A stretch of DNA of 64,000 nucleotides from Lepas anatifera. Lineage: Eukaryota; Arthropoda; Thecostraca; Lepadidae. Numbering within the stretch: the first letter of the stretch is position 1; the number at the start of each line of letters is the position of its first letter. Position numbers and translations under genes: made by a program. This document shows positions 1-11,216 of this stretch, piece after piece. The stretch covers positions 236,001 through 300,000 of the forward strand of contig JAOTON010001532.1 in assembly GCA_034440635.1 (NCBI GenBank). The letters run 5' to 3'. Under the pieces are notes generated by a model. The model was not told the origin of the DNA and did not search any database. It saw only the letters and a program-made list of their open reading frames with translations.

Positions 1-1020
1 AGTTTAACACACGGCTCAATGGTAAAGGAATTCCTCCACGCCCGTGTGACGTCACTCGGGCGTGGAGGAATCCCTCTTGAACGTACCTTTAAGTAAAGGT
101 ATCTTGTCTCTGCACGGGCAACAACATCCAAGTCGCCAAGGATCAGGCGCAAGCTGCTGCTGGCACCCTCGTGAAGTGGGCCCCACAGCACAAAATGGTG
201 GTATCAGGAGCTATGATCCAAGTACTGGTGATGTCCCAGTGGGCCAGAGACGCCGATCCCTTCAGTATTCAGGTCGACGGGAAGTCTGTCAATGCTGGAG
301 ACACCCTATAGCTACTTGGCGTCACCATCGATCGGCTTCTCCACTTCGGTCCACACTGTAAGACTGTAGGAGAACGTCCACCCCCGCATCTCCCACCTAC
401 GTCAACTGTCCGGCTACAACTGGGGGCTGCACGAACAGCACCTCCGAACCGTCGCTAATGGCTACGTGAGAGGAGCGATGGAGTAAGCGGCCGCAGCGTG
501 GCTCCACGCCACACCGCCATTTCATGTCGAGCTGCTGGAACGCAAAATGAGAGCGTCGGCGCGTATCATCACAGGATGCACCCGCCCCACCCCCAGCCGA
601 GGTAAGACTCCCCCGTAGCGGCCAGAAGGAGGGTACTCGCGACCCGACTGCTGGTGAAAGTCCATGCGCTGCCGCCTGAAGACCCTCTGTGAAGACGTGC
701 GGAGGCGACAGCGCCCTCTCGACTCTCCTCGATGACCGGGTGGCGGCAGGTTGGCAGAGAGATGTGGGATCAAGCAGGCATCTCCCTCCCCATCGAGCCT
801 GTCCTTCCTCGACGTCTTCCACCGTGAGTATCAGGAGAGTGAGTCGCATTTCAACTAGACATGGGCCCACTGACATCAGGAGCGCCACCTGTCCGGAAGA
901 AGCGAGTAGCTCTCCACCACCTCGCTTCCCTGACTCAATGTGCCACATGGGTGTAGACCGACAGGTCAGTGCACGGAGGGGTCACGAGCGGGAGAGCTGG
1001 GCCTTCATGGAGTCACCAGA
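1..1020 (+). pseudogene. Decayed non-LTR retrotransposon (reverse transcriptase C-terminus to start of RNase H)
   Basis: Frames on this strand, broken by stops and shifts, read like the C-terminal part of a LINE reverse transcriptase. The pieces are LLGVTIDRLLHFGPHCK near 310-365, then a thumb-like stretch (ISHLRQLSGYNWGLHEQHLR, about 388-448), then KMRASARIITGCTRPTP near 546-597. Around 940-1000 there is a WV-stop-TDRSVHGG stretch that resembles the WTDGS start of a LINE RNase H domain. An in-frame TAG near 484 and another stop before the TDRS motif show that it is dead. The window begins inside it. The clade was not determined; an I/Jockey-like arrangement (RT followed by RNase H) fits. Confidence 0.6.
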
Positions 1021-1026
1021 CGGAGC

Positions 1027-1449
1027 CTAGCATGAGCTCCGGTGACCAGCAGGCTCGCTCTTCTCGAGTTTTCTGGCTGAGATGGTAGTCCTCCAAACTG
1101 CCTGTGTTTTCCCACTGGACCACTCAGTGCACAGAGAAGATCCGGTCATCTTCAGCATGGCCCGCCAAGGTGACGACGCATTATAGAAATAAAATGGTTT
1201 CAATGTCTGTAGATAAGACAGCGAATCGGTACAAATCGCAAACTTCCTCGCCATCAGCCTAGACACTTGGTCCAAACAGCGAAAAATGGCGCACAGCTCC
1301 GAAGTAAAAATGGATCCTTCGTAAGACAAACTAGAAAACTTCTCAAAATCGTGACCAACAAATGCACGCCCTGTGCCATTGTCACTTTCTTTTGCAACCT
1401 TCTGTATAGAAACAGACGTGGTTTTCGAACGGCTCCGCAGCAAGTTCAT
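1027..1449 (-). pseudogene. LINE RNase H domain fragment
   Basis: A 140-residue open frame on the minus strand contains GSIFTSELCAIFRCLDQV followed by ICTDSLSYLQTLK. These are the E- and D-bearing motifs of the RNase H domain of I/Jockey-group LINEs (usually SIFTAEL...ALE and FSDSLSALQAL). It faces the + strand element at 1-1020. It is probably the 3' part of the same minus-strand LINE whose RT lies at 2178-2870, the two now separated by a MITE and other sequence. Confidence 0.6.
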
Positions 1450-1711
1450 AAATTACTGGCGCGTCGGTTCAGGAGGCACATTTTTGCTTTGTTGGAGTAG
1501 GTCTGTGTTCGTGTTAACTGTCGACATGAGCTGTGGTTCAATAACAGCTGCTTGATGTGGTTCTACGAGGCTGCTGTCGATACCAGCCTGTGCCAGCCAC
1601 ACACAGACTCTCACTCCCGGGTGACGGGTTGCAACACGCCAGCCTGTCTATCTGACAGAGGTAGGTGTCGCCAAAAAATGTTTGGTATGTGGGGCGTGTT
1701 GGTGACTGATT

Positions 1712-2167
1712 TTAAAGGGAATGTGGCACCCTGGTCAAATCCTGGAATTTTGTGTAATTAGGCGTACTTTTTAGCCGAAAATAATGAACCCACTCATGAT
1801 TTCTGTGCAAAATGTACGATAAGCGCAACATTTTGATTTTTAAAGCACTCCTCTAGGAAAAGAAATAAATATCTGCCTGTGGATGATGTCATAATCTGGC
1901 AACCACTACCATACTCGAAACCCTTCAAGGGCTTCGAATGGCTGATGCTCATCGTGATGTCAGCATATGTCGTCACACCAGCAGCTCACAACAATGGCTG
2001 CCTGGCGAGAGGTACATGAGAGGTATACATTCGGGTAGGTTTTAGCTTTTTCTACGGAAATATCGGGTTCCAAGACAAATGATATATAGAGTGCCTGGTT
2101 TTTCGACTTGCTTTACAACTTGGCTATCTCAGTTAAAATCACGTTATAAAGGTGCCACATTCCCTTT
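1712..2167 (+). mobile_element. TTAA-flanked MITE, copy 1
   Basis: First of five copies of a roughly 450-bp element. It begins TTAAAGGGAATGTGGCACC and ends with the inverse, GGTGCCACATTCCCTTT. Shared internal landmarks include a GATGATGTCATAATCTGGCAA stretch near 1881 and GCATATGTCGTCAC near 1963. It has no coding capacity. The 5' end keeps TTAA (1712-1715), but the 3' flank has mutated (CCCTTTCATAG). Terminal inverted repeats plus TTAA suggest a non-autonomous DNA transposon. It sits inside the minus-strand LINE. Confidence 0.75.
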
Positions 2168-2177
2168 CATAGCTTAA

Positions 2178-2870
2178 TGGAAAGCGAGTATCTTACTGCG
2201 CATTTGTAGCGGATTTTCATTAATTTCCACTAGCATGCTCATTATAGCTGAAGCTTGGAACGCCCCTGTTACTATTCTGATAGCGTGATGATGGACATAT
2301 CGATAATCTTTTTCGCGGACTAAGGAGCGGTCTCATACACAACACAGCCGTACTCGATCTTCGAACGAATAAGTGATATGTATAGCATAAGAAGCTTATA
2401 ACGTAGCGTGTAACGATGAGCGTATAACGTGCGTTTAACGTATATATAAGCGTATAACGTGTATAGCATGAGAAACATTTCTCTATCCGCACCGTATCTC
2501 ATCCTCGTCAACACCTTCACTATTTTCAGCGTATCGAAACATTTTTTGCAGAGTTCCTTCAGGTGTGGCACATGGATGTTTATCGAGTGTGAGCCCGATA
2601 AATCTGGTTGCTGCTACAACGTCGATCAGATTTCCGCGAATTTACATCAGGTATGCAGTCTCAATTTCTATTATAGAAGTGCATGCACTTTGTCTTTGAA
2701 CTTGAAAATTTCAGTCCATTGCGTGTGCTCCATTGCTGCAATGTGTCAAGGCCAAGCTGCAGCCGCCTCTGTGCAGCTGCTGTAGTAGACGCTGTCACCC
2801 ATATTGTGAATTCTTCAACGAAAAGCACATGACGTATGTTTGCAGGAAGTGTCTGCAATATCATTGGTCA
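2178..2870 (-). pseudogene. Decayed Jockey-like LINE reverse transcriptase
   Basis: Read on the minus strand: a palm segment at 2864-2661 with LFVEEFTIW where a working enzyme has YVDD, followed by NGLKFSSSKTKCMHF; then thumb-like sequence at 2571-2320 (LKELCKKCFDTLKIVK, then SLIRSKIEYGCVVY); then HHHAIRIVTGAFQASAI, continuing to about 2180. This order is typical of Jockey/I-type LINEs. A run of sequence related to TATAACGTGTATA at about 2395-2465 has expanded inside the thumb region. The catalytic aspartates are gone and several frames are needed, so it is dead. Confidence 0.6.
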
Positions 2871-3418
2871 TAACTGCAAACAAGGCTATGAAAATCACAG
2901 AATCCTGGGCTCTGCTGCTCTGTTGCTGATACCAATCCGATACGACTGAGTTTACGCGAAATCTTAAATACCTATTTTTCGGAATATTAGAAATAAGCCA
3001 CCCCAAGTGGCCTCGCACGCCGAGGCCAAAGAGTTTCTGCAGAACGCCCTTGGATAGCAAAGGCGCCCTCCAAGGGACAATGGCGCCCCCTGGGGAGGAA
3101 GGCGCCCCCTCCAGAAAATCTTGCACCCCTTCTCGAAAATGGAATCCGCCGTCCCTGATGAGTTCTAGTGGTGTTTATGGGCATCCGAAAAGTGCACGGT
3201 AATCAGATTCCCGAACACTTCCTGAGGCTAATACTCCCAAAAGTTGTGATCTAATCAAGGTCAAGGTTTTCATTTTTCGGCTTCAGGGCCAATTAGAACC
3301 CCGTAAGCCCATTTCAAAGAAAATTGACTGAGCACCGTGTAGAACCCGGTCGATTTGTGATGGAATTGCCCTAATTAAGTTTGAATGTTTTAAATAAAAA
3401 AATACAAATTAGAAATCA
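2871..3418. other. Intergenic; no gene seen
   Basis: The part near 2871 may be further LINE remnant. The stretch 3001-3135 is rich in CGCCCCCT-like runs and carries overlapping open frames only because of its composition. No splice-supported exon or RNA gene was recognised. Confidence 0.5.
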
Positions 3419-3454
3419 GTTTTCACCAGGGATGCGGAGCCGAGACAATTTTGG

Positions 3455-3608
3455 ACGGCTCCGGCTCCGGCTCCGGTCCGGGGTTATGATTTCGGCTCCG
3501 GCTCCGGCTCCGGCTCCGGGTTCAAGTGTCCTAACGGCTCCGGCTCCGGCTCTGGCTCCGGGAAAAATAGTCGGCTCCGACCGGCTCCGGCTCCGGCTCC
3601 GGCTCCGG
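3455..3608. repeat. (GGCTCC)n hexamer array, left subterminal
   Basis: Runs of GGCTCC broken by short unique spacers such as GGGTTCAAGTGTCCTAAC. The sister array at 6995-7134 has the same run-spacer layout (for example GTCGGCTCCGACCGGCTCC in both). The long Ser/Gly or Ala/Pro frames across it are artefacts of the hexamer. Confidence 0.9.
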
Positions 3609-4342
3609 TAATGTACCTATATCCACAATGTGATCGAAACGTTCTCAAGGGCGTGAAAGCCCATCAGATACAAAGTGACTATGTATTTGTACGAATGAAA
3701 AATGGCGACTGGATGAACGAACGCTCTTGACCAGATGCCAAAGGCCAGTGAACCTCAAAACTGGACCAACCTACACTGCAGTGCAGTCGTATGGCAAACT
3801 GCACTGCACTGTTATGGCAAACAGAAATATGGGTCAGACATGCCCGCAAACCCACATAAAAAATTAAAGATACAACGATCAAGTAAAACTTGGACAGCCC
3901 GCAAAGAAAAACCTCGATGAGCTAACAGCAGGGTCGTTCAAATTTTTTTCAGATTCGAACCCACTTTTTTCCCATTATATATTCAATTCTAATTTCAATG
4001 AGCCACATTCCAAGCGTCTACGACAGCGGGAAAGATCGCCTCGACACGGTTAAAGATTTCATGTTTCGGGCGCAATTGGCCACCCGGCGTTGCAGTCTCC
4101 CCTTCTTAAATTGGGATGAAAGGGGTGCATAACCTACCAGTAAAGACAGCCTGGCATGTGCGTGCGTATAAGAGCGGTAGATGGGATTTAACATGCAGGC
4201 ATCTACTTGTCAGATGTATTTGCAGCGCAATACAAATACATGTTATTCCACAAAAGACCTGAAATTAAATGATTCAGCGCCCTAGTACTCTAAATCCCGA
4301 CAGAACAGGAATGCCTTCCGGAGGCGGACCTTTCTCTAGTAA

Positions 4343-4555
4343 CTAACGCTGGAGAACGTCGTGAGGCAGATGTTTCTCCCTATTCTCCTGCGAACTATTT
4401 AAGAGCTCTGGTACTGATAAAAGAAGATCCTGTTTCATATTTTTACCCTTTAGGTGGCTCACGAAATCTTCCACCAGCTTCACACCACGTTCTGTGGGAC
4501 CATTCACGACAGTAAGTTCTGAATACCTTGAAACAGGGGAAGCTATACCAGTCAC
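4343..4555 (-). pseudogene. Captured protein fragment in left inverted arm
   Basis: A 70-residue minus-strand frame reading LTVVNGPTERGVKLVEDF then HLKGKNMKQDLLLSVPELL and ending at a TAG. It resembles the C-terminal part of a family of uncharacterised arthropod proteins with a VVN..ERGVKL core followed by a K-Q-LLL stretch; this resemblance is from memory and I cannot name the function. A second copy in the right arm reads in the opposite direction (about 5725-5914, + strand). Confidence 0.45.
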
Positions 4556-5127
4556 CAGCTTCTCAACGGAGCCATTTCATGTTAGAATCTTTCAGATTCA
4601 GGCGCTCGAATACCATCCAGCTTTCAGGAATGAGAAATTGGGAGAGGCTTGGTATCGAGCCGAGCTCTTCATAGCCTCTGTCGGAAACTTTAGCCTAGCT
4701 AACTGAAAGGTGGATGGTTTTGCTGTTTAGGCCAGGTACTGTATCACTGCCTTTTTACCTTTAGCATTGTGATTCTTATTTGCGAAGCAGATTATAACTT
4801 TCTGGTCACAAATAACAGTTGCGTTTGCACATTGACTTCAGCGCCTCTACACAATATCGGAGTATTATCTCGAATTGCGCAAGCTGGTTTACGTGTGGCT
4901 GTCAGGAGGGTTGTCTCCAACAACTGTCTGTTTAGAAGACCCGGAGCTCACCAGCGAGCCATATTATGGAATATCGGACATTTATGGCATGAAGTGCGTG
5001 GTACTACTGTGTCAGATTCCGTTCATCATTCCAGAAGATACTTAAAGACAGAATATTATAATTTTTGGAGTTTAACAACGCATCAACTGCTCAGGTCATA
5101 TGTCATCAGAGGAGAGAGGGAAAGAAT

Positions 5128-5257
5128 TAGCTCGGGCTAGAGCAGGGCGCCAGGTTCTGCCCCTGGGTGGGCTCGAACCCACGACACCCAGCACATAATG
5201 AATGTCATTGGCCAAGCCGAGCGCAAGCGCTAACCGACTGAGCCACTCCAGACTCCG
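5128..5257 (-). mobile_element. tRNA-derived SINE
   Basis: On the minus strand the unit starts GGAGTCTGGAGTGGCTCAG and carries an A-box-like TGGCTCAGTCGGTTAGCGC, then a B-box-like GGGTTCGAGCCC about 50 bases later. The two ends do not pair as an acceptor stem, so this is a SINE head and not a functional tRNA gene. It lies in the spacer between the two long arms of the hAT-like element. Confidence 0.6.
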
Positions 5258-5724
5258 AAACAGTTCGCGGTTTTCCTTATAAGTGGTTCTAAACCATGCA
5301 TTTGGGTTCCTCCGTCGCGGATAGTCAGCTTTAGAGCCTTCTATGAGCCTCAAAGCTATCCATAAAATGCAATGCAGTGCTTTCATTAAGTTAATATAGA
5401 AATCGCCGTGAATGTGCTGAAATCAATTTGTCATCAGCTGTGGTATCTGTGCACAGAAAGTTATATTCTGTCGCGCTGGTGAGAACCACCATCGTGGAGG
5501 TAAGGAGCCAGTCGCACAACAATTGGCCAAAACAGCAAACGATTCACATTTGACTAGGGCAGGCTTAAGTTTCCGATAGAGGCTATGAAGAGCTCTGTAA
5601 ATGGTCGGTACTAAGCCTCAGCCAGCTTGTTACTCCTGACAGCTGGCTGGTATTCGATTGCCTGAATCTGAAATATTTTGACCAGAAATGGCTCCGTTGA
5701 GAAGCTGGTATAGCTTCCCCTGTT

Positions 5725-5914
5725 TCAAGGTATTCCAGAACTTACTGTCGTGAACGGTCCCACAGAACGTGGAGTGAAGCTGGTGGAAGATTTTGTGAGC
5801 CACCTAAAGGATAAAAATATGAAACAGTATCTTCTTTTATCAGTACCAGAGCTCTTAAATAGTTCGCAGAAGAATATGGAGAAGTCCCTGCCTCACGACG
5901 TTCTCCAGCGATAG
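5725..5914 (+). pseudogene. Captured protein fragment in right inverted arm
   Basis: Mirror copy of the 4343-4555 frame: ELTVVNGPTERGVKLVEDF is followed by HLKDKNMKQYLLLSVPELL and a TAG stop at 5912-5914. It differs from the left arm by a handful of substitutions, which gives a direct measure of arm divergence. No start codon or splice site of its own was recognised. Confidence 0.45.
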
Positions 5915-6609
5915 TTACTAGAGAAAGGTTCGCCTCCGGAAGGCATTCATATTCTGTCGGGATTTAGAGTACAAGGGTGCTGAATCATTTAATTTCAGGT
6001 CTTTTGTGGAATAACATGTATTTGTATTGCGCTACATATACATCTGACAAGTAAATGCCTGCATGTTAAATCCCATCTACCGCTCTTATACACACGCACA
6101 TGCCACGCTGTCTTTACTGGTAGGTTATGCACCCCTTATATCCCAATTTAACAAGGGGAGACTGCAACGCCGGGCGGCCAACAGCGCCCGAAACATGAAA
6201 TCTTTAACCGTTTTGAGGCGATCTTTCCCGCTGTCGTAGACGCTTGGAATGTAGCTCATTGAAATCAGAATTGAATATATAATGGCAAAAAGTGAGTTCG
6301 AGTCTGAAAAGAAAAAAAGTTTGTTTGAACGACCCTAAGTTAACAGTGTTCAACATCGAAAAACACATCAGATAGGCTGATGGCATAATTCCTTTTCGAG
6401 AAAAATCGGAACCAACCACCCTACTCCCCAGGGCCCAGCAGCTGGTTCGCTCACTATGGGGAGATGGGAGCAAAGATTTTATTGCTCAACAGACCTAGTG
6501 TAAACACCTTTTTCAAACAATTTCTTCGGCCTTTGGGGGCCAAAAGATAGTCTGCCCCCTTCCAGGGCTTTGGGTGGGGGGGGCATGACCGGAATGGCAT
6601 ACCCCTGCG

Positions 6610-6753
6610 TCTGTCAACAGGGGCGGATGCAGGCCGACGGTATGGGGTAAATCGTGAAAAACATATGGTTTTTAAGAAAATCGCCAAAAATTGGGCAGTT
6701 TGGGGGCAAATGCCTTTTTTGCTCCCCCTCATGGATCCGCCAGTGTCCGTCAA
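6610..6753. mobile_element. 128-bp hAT-type MITE (6618-6745)
   Basis: Starts CAGGGGCGGATGCAGG and ends ATGGATCCGCCAGTG, an imperfect inverted pair. Flanks are TCTGTCAA (6610-6617) and TCCGTCAA (6746-6753), a target duplication with one change. It is nested in the 3.7-kb hAT-like element, so it inserted later. Confidence 0.75.
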
Positions 6754-6994
6754 TGCTTTCATTTGTTGCCAATTTCTGCCCATGCTAAATGGCTGGGGCG
6801 CATTACCTGCCCGAGAGTGAGACCGTCTACGGAACACCCTAGTTGCAATATTTCATTAATCTCGATATACATAACATATTGCGAAAATGTAATATTTCAG
6901 GTGAATAAAGGTGTTTCCATGCGACATCTCACGAGGTAAAATGTGACCATTTCACGTTTGATTTTTGGTAATTTTACAGCTCTTTGGGAGCCGG

Positions 6995-7099
6995 AGCCGG
7001 ACCCTTTCTGACGGCTCCGGCTCCGGCTCCGGCTCCGATCAAAAGTGTTTCGGCGGCTCCGGCTCCGGCTCCGGCTCCGGGCAAAATGGTCGGCTCCGA

Positions 7100-7132
<33 letters not shown>

Positions 7133-7134
7133 CA
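6995..7134. repeat. (GGCTCC)n hexamer array, right subterminal
   Basis: Right-hand counterpart of the array at 3455-3608. Because GGCTCC runs in the same direction at both ends, the arrays are not themselves inverted, although the outermost 15 bp are. Confidence 0.9.
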
Positions 7135-7148
7135 TCCCTGGTTTTCAC

Positions 7149-9132
7149 CCAAGAATGCATGAAATACAGACATACGCTATAACAAATGCATATTCATTTA
7201 CTATTACAAAGAATCAGCAGAAATCGCGACGCCAGCAAACCACAGCAAAACCACAGGGAAAATCACACAGTCTGGCGCCTGTTCTCTGGCATCCAAATCA
7301 CCTGAGTTCAAACACCTGATCTCCGAGGAGTCTATATCACTCGATGAACCAACGGCAAGGGTTTTGCTGGCACTTTTGTTCCGTCCTGTATTCCAAGTAT
7401 CAGTGCTTGTACATTGCGACCGATGATTTTGCTCCACGGTGAAAACGGAGTTGAACACCGTTGTCGGCGAAGGTAGCCACCTCCATTTTCCCCGCATGGA
7501 CCGCACGACCCATGAGTTTCAGGCCGGTCTTGTCCTCCACGGTTTTTTGCCTAAGCGACAGCTCACCCAGCAGCAGGGATAGCTGGGGTTAATTTCCCCT
7601 GGAAAAAATAGACAAATACATATTTTATATTCAATTCGGTGGTTGGACCAGCTTTATTCAACATAAAACATATGTGCGTGATATTCAGTTTATTCGGAGT
7701 TGTATCTAAATTTGAATGTGACTATTTTTGACTAGTGATTTTCCGTTGCCCGTTTGCTGGCTTATTGTTTGTTTGAACATAAGATTCATTTTCCAGGGCA
7801 AAAGTTTTTTAGAAATATCGAGAAGTTTCGTGCCGGGTATGGATCACGGGAGCCATCCTGTCAATGCCATGGTCCCCCTCCAAAGCAGGCTCGTAACCAG
7901 GCAAAAACCTCAGAGGACGTGCAACCAAAGACAGGCACTAGCTGAGAGTCAAGTTTTTTAAGTTCAGATTTTGGGAAGTCTTTATGCCTTCGGTACGGGG
8001 CACAGGTGCCGGAACATTTCTTAAGCTCGGGGAAGGGGCAAGAGCCGTCGCCGATGGTAGGGTGAAAGGAAATTCAACCTACCACTTAATTTGATAGGCA
8101 CCGAAAAGGTTCTGAAATCAGCTCAAAGTTGGGAATTGGGGGAGGGGGCACTGCCCCCACAGTTCGACAGCTAGAGGCAGCCACTGCCAATACCACTATG
8201 GTTTCTTCGCCCATGCTACATGGGACATGCATGAACATACATGGGACATTCTGTGCCCATGCCCAGGGAAGTGCTCTGAGCTCGCAGAGAGTGACCAGGC
8301 GCCGAGTGCGCCCACGTGGCTACGGAACTGCTCTAAACCAAACCAGGTTTACATAATGGATGAACTCGTCTGTTCGCAAGAATATATTGAAGCGTTTTTA
8401 TTCGTTCCCAGCATAAACATTTTAAAAGGGACCAGAGAGGTGTGGCCACGTGTCGTCCAAAGATTTCCTGATCTCATTCCAATTGAGAGGGAACAGGAAC
8501 TTTTAGGTATCGTTATTCCCGAACATTGGTCCTGAGACGACACCAACATCGATTTATGGATTTAACTGAGGGTCTCGGGGTCTGAGCCTGGACTCGTACG
8601 GTCTGTCATGGGCCTTTTGATGGTCATCGCCCTTCTGGGTCGAGTCCTGGCTATGCTGCTACTTCTTGATGCCCGAAAAAGAGCTTTTTCGAAGGCTCTC
8701 TCACTCTCAGAAGCACTCTCAATTATTTGTTCTATCCAAAAACTTAACACAACACGGTATTGACTCCGCATTTCCACAGACTAATCCCAATGCGATTTTC
8801 GTCCACACTAGCAAAATTCACTTAGACTCTGCCAAAAATAAAAAGGGTTAGGGGGTAGACCATTTTCATATTGCTGCTGGCAAGAGATTTTCCACGCTTG
8901 GATACAAAACTTATCGGATTTGAGCTCATCGTTGCCTTCCGCATTGTCTAGTAATACAATTTTCCGGTTTCATTCCAATTGAACTGAGATAGGAATTTTT
9001 GGACGAAAAAAGGGGAGCCCGGACTGCTGACCCCCTCTTTTCCCCGCTTTTGGAATGGATGACAATTATACAATGAAATTGAAATCTAACAGGGAAATAT
9101 GTTTAACCTGAAAGCAGTCGCTTTCCAGATCT
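7149..9132. other. Intergenic; no gene recognised
   Basis: Contains short open frames (for example 8227-8535 + and 7204-7506 -) with no recognised domain and no convincing splice context. A small GGGGGCACTGCCCCC palindrome occurs at about 8144-8158. Some of this is probably old transposon sequence. Confidence 0.4.
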
Positions 9133-9428
9133 TACGAGTACAGTGACAGACCCAAGGGAGGGGAAAGGGGGCCGCGGCCTCCTCACGTCTAAGAGGCGCC
9201 AATATGGGGGGTGAAAGGGCGCCCCCAAAACAACTGGTTTACACTAGGTCTTCGAAGAAAAAAATATCCGATTTCCTCTCCCCTAGGATACGACATGTGG
9301 CGCCCCTGGGTGAAAAAGTCAGCTCCTTTGGCGCGAAAAGGTGCATCCTTCGTTTGGCAAAGTGCGCCCTCTGAGGCTCGCTCGCCCTTTACTCTTACCG
9401 AAATCCTAGACCCGTCACTTCACGTGTA
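9133..9428. mobile_element. 280-bp hAT-type MITE (9141-9420)
   Basis: Left end CAGTGACAGACCCAAGG. The right end, read inverted, is AAGTGACGGGTCTAGG. Flanks TACGAGTA (9133-9140) and CACGTGTA (9421-9428) match at 6 of 8 positions, as expected for an older 8-bp target duplication. It has no coding capacity. Confidence 0.55.
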
Positions 9429-10135
9429 TGAGTATTCGACAGATGAGGCCATATTGGACGATGGTGCTTATGGAATTAAACGGACTAGAAATGTATGTTC
9501 GGAAAGTTCCACTAGTTATATGAGATACTCACAGTTCAATTTGAGATGGCTGGCATCCTCATTGCTCGTCAGGAACAATATTCACCTTCATACACCGCAT
9601 TATCACAGAATAAGTTACACAAGAGGATCATGGCTATTTCACAGAAACAGCTTCACTTAAAAACCACTCCACAAACGTCTTCTGACCTTAACACAGAAAA
9701 ATAAGACAGCGCTCTTGCCATCAACCGCCCGACTTGACGTTGAAAGGGAAAATGGCTAACAGGCTGCATGGATTCTGGTGTAACGTAAACCCCCTGATGA
9801 GGCCCAATTCCTTCAGTAAGAGTCTAATTACTATATGTATCGGTAAAAGTGGTTTTCATACTCTACCTTGTGGTTCTTGTTTCCAAAAGACGGGTGAATT
9901 CACTCCATTTATTGTTTCTGCTCCAGCTTTTAGAGAACTAGTACGCTAGTTGAGTAAGCTCACTCTTTTTTAAGCCACTTCTCTGTTTTCCTGCCAAAAT
10001 TCACACCTTTTCTTGTGGTATGAAGCCTCTCTAATGAGGCGTTATGACCAAAAAGGCGTTGGAATACTACACCGGGAGTGATTTTTTTCTCAGTGTGGGA
10101 CCATGACAGGTCATAGAATGTTGCATGCTAGAGTA
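9429..10135. other. Intergenic; no gene seen
   Basis: AT-rich sequence without recognisable exons, RNA genes or repeats. Confidence 0.4.
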
Positions 10136-10640
10136 GTGTTTTTAGGCTCTAGCGTCTGACAGAGTTGTTTTAGAATAATTATTTTAGACGCCATTCACTT
10201 CCTCTCGTCAAGGCAAATCCAATGATGTGTGATATGACTATACTAGTTCAAAACACAAACATGACCTGACCCCAGGTCAGGTCAAGGTCACTTTCCAGCT
10301 CAGAACAGTCAATATGCATATCAATCGACTTGCAATGGCAATTTGAACGTAATGGTATAAAAATAGAAGTTGTATCATCATTTCCAGCAAAGTTGTCGAT
10401 CCAGGTTTGAAAACTACTTAAGCAGCCCCAGATGACCTCTCAGAGGTCACGGGTTAAAAATTGCATCAGGAACCTAGAAAGGGGCCCAGGTTACAACTAT
10501 TTGGAGAATACGACGGTAATCAGATATCTATTTACATAAATACAGCCCGATTACTGTCTTCCCCATGCATTTCTAATAGAGAGGTACCTAGGATCCGTAC
10601 CTGACCCTAGGTCATCGATATGAAACACACGGACATGTGG
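10136..10640 (+). repeat. Interspersed repeat rich in AGGTCA/GACCT, copy 1
   Basis: Colinear with 37975-38580 at moderate divergence. Shared landmarks are GCGTCTGA at the start, GATATGACTATACTA, AATATGCATATCAATCGACTTG, AACGTAATGGTAT and GATGACCTCTCA. Many AGGTCA/GACCTGAC half-sites occur in it. No coding capacity was seen and neither end is precisely defined. Confidence 0.7.
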
Positions 10641-10760
10641 CAACGCTCAAATACATTTTCAAGTTTGGAAGGGGAGGGGGAGCTGTCCATGGCAGCTTAG
10701 AGGGAGAGAGTTGTCGCCTCTGGTGGACCCAGGAATAATTTGATTATTTCTTTGCATCCT

Positions 10761-11216
10761 TTAAAGGGAATGTGGCAACATGGTCGAATCCTGGAATTTA
10801 GTGTAATTAGGGGTACTTTTAGCTGAAAATCATGGGCGAGTCTGTTATTTCGAAAAAATGTAAAATAAAGTCAATATTTTGCTTTTTTAAATCCATCTCT
10901 AGGGGAAAACAATAAATATCTGACTGTGGATGATGTCATGATCTGGCAACCACTACCATATTCAATACGCTTCAAGGGCTTCGATTGGCCGAAACTCGCC
11001 GTAACGTAAGCATATGTCGTCACATCAACTGCTGACAACTGTGGCCTGCAGCTTAGGGTACATTAGGGGTACACTTCAGGTAGGTTTTTGCTTTTTCTAC
11101 GGACATTTTGAGTTTCAAGACAAATGATATATTGAGCACCGGGTGTTCCGGCATGCTTTAAGACTTGGCTATCTCACAGTTAAAATCAGGTTATAAAGGT
11201 GTCACATTCCCTTTAA
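10761..11216 (+). mobile_element. TTAA-flanked MITE, copy 2
   Basis: Begins TTAAAGGGAATGTGGCAAC and ends GTGTCACATTCCCTTTAA. TTAA is present at both ends (10761-10764 and 11213-11216). Same orientation as copies 1 and 5. No coding capacity. Confidence 0.8.

Larger units (their letters stand above)
3419..7148. mobile_element. 3.7-kb hAT-like element (3427-7140) with 8-bp target duplication
   Basis: The ends are inverted: CAGGGATGCGGAGCC at 3427-3441 and its reverse complement ending at 7140. They are flanked by identical 8-bp repeats GTTTTCAC at 3419-3426 and 7141-7148. CAG-starting inverted repeats and 8-bp duplications are the hAT signature. Just inside each end is a hexamer array, (GGCTCC)n, at about 3455-3608 and 6995-7134. 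Further in are long imperfect inverted arms, about 3925-4735 and 5512-6345, of roughly 800 bp each. No hAT transposase was recognised, so it is presumably non-autonomous. A SINE and a small MITE are nested inside. Confidence 0.85.

Noticed and set aside
3381..7319. Gly/Ser- or Ala/Pro-rich frames at 3.4 kb and 7.0 kb
   Set aside because: Translations of (GGCTCC)n inside a transposon; no start, splice or domain evidence.
8129..8535. A frame ending in VVQRFPDLIPIEREQELLG
   Set aside because: Reads like protein locally, but no splice sites, family or neighbours support it; kept only as unassigned DNA.
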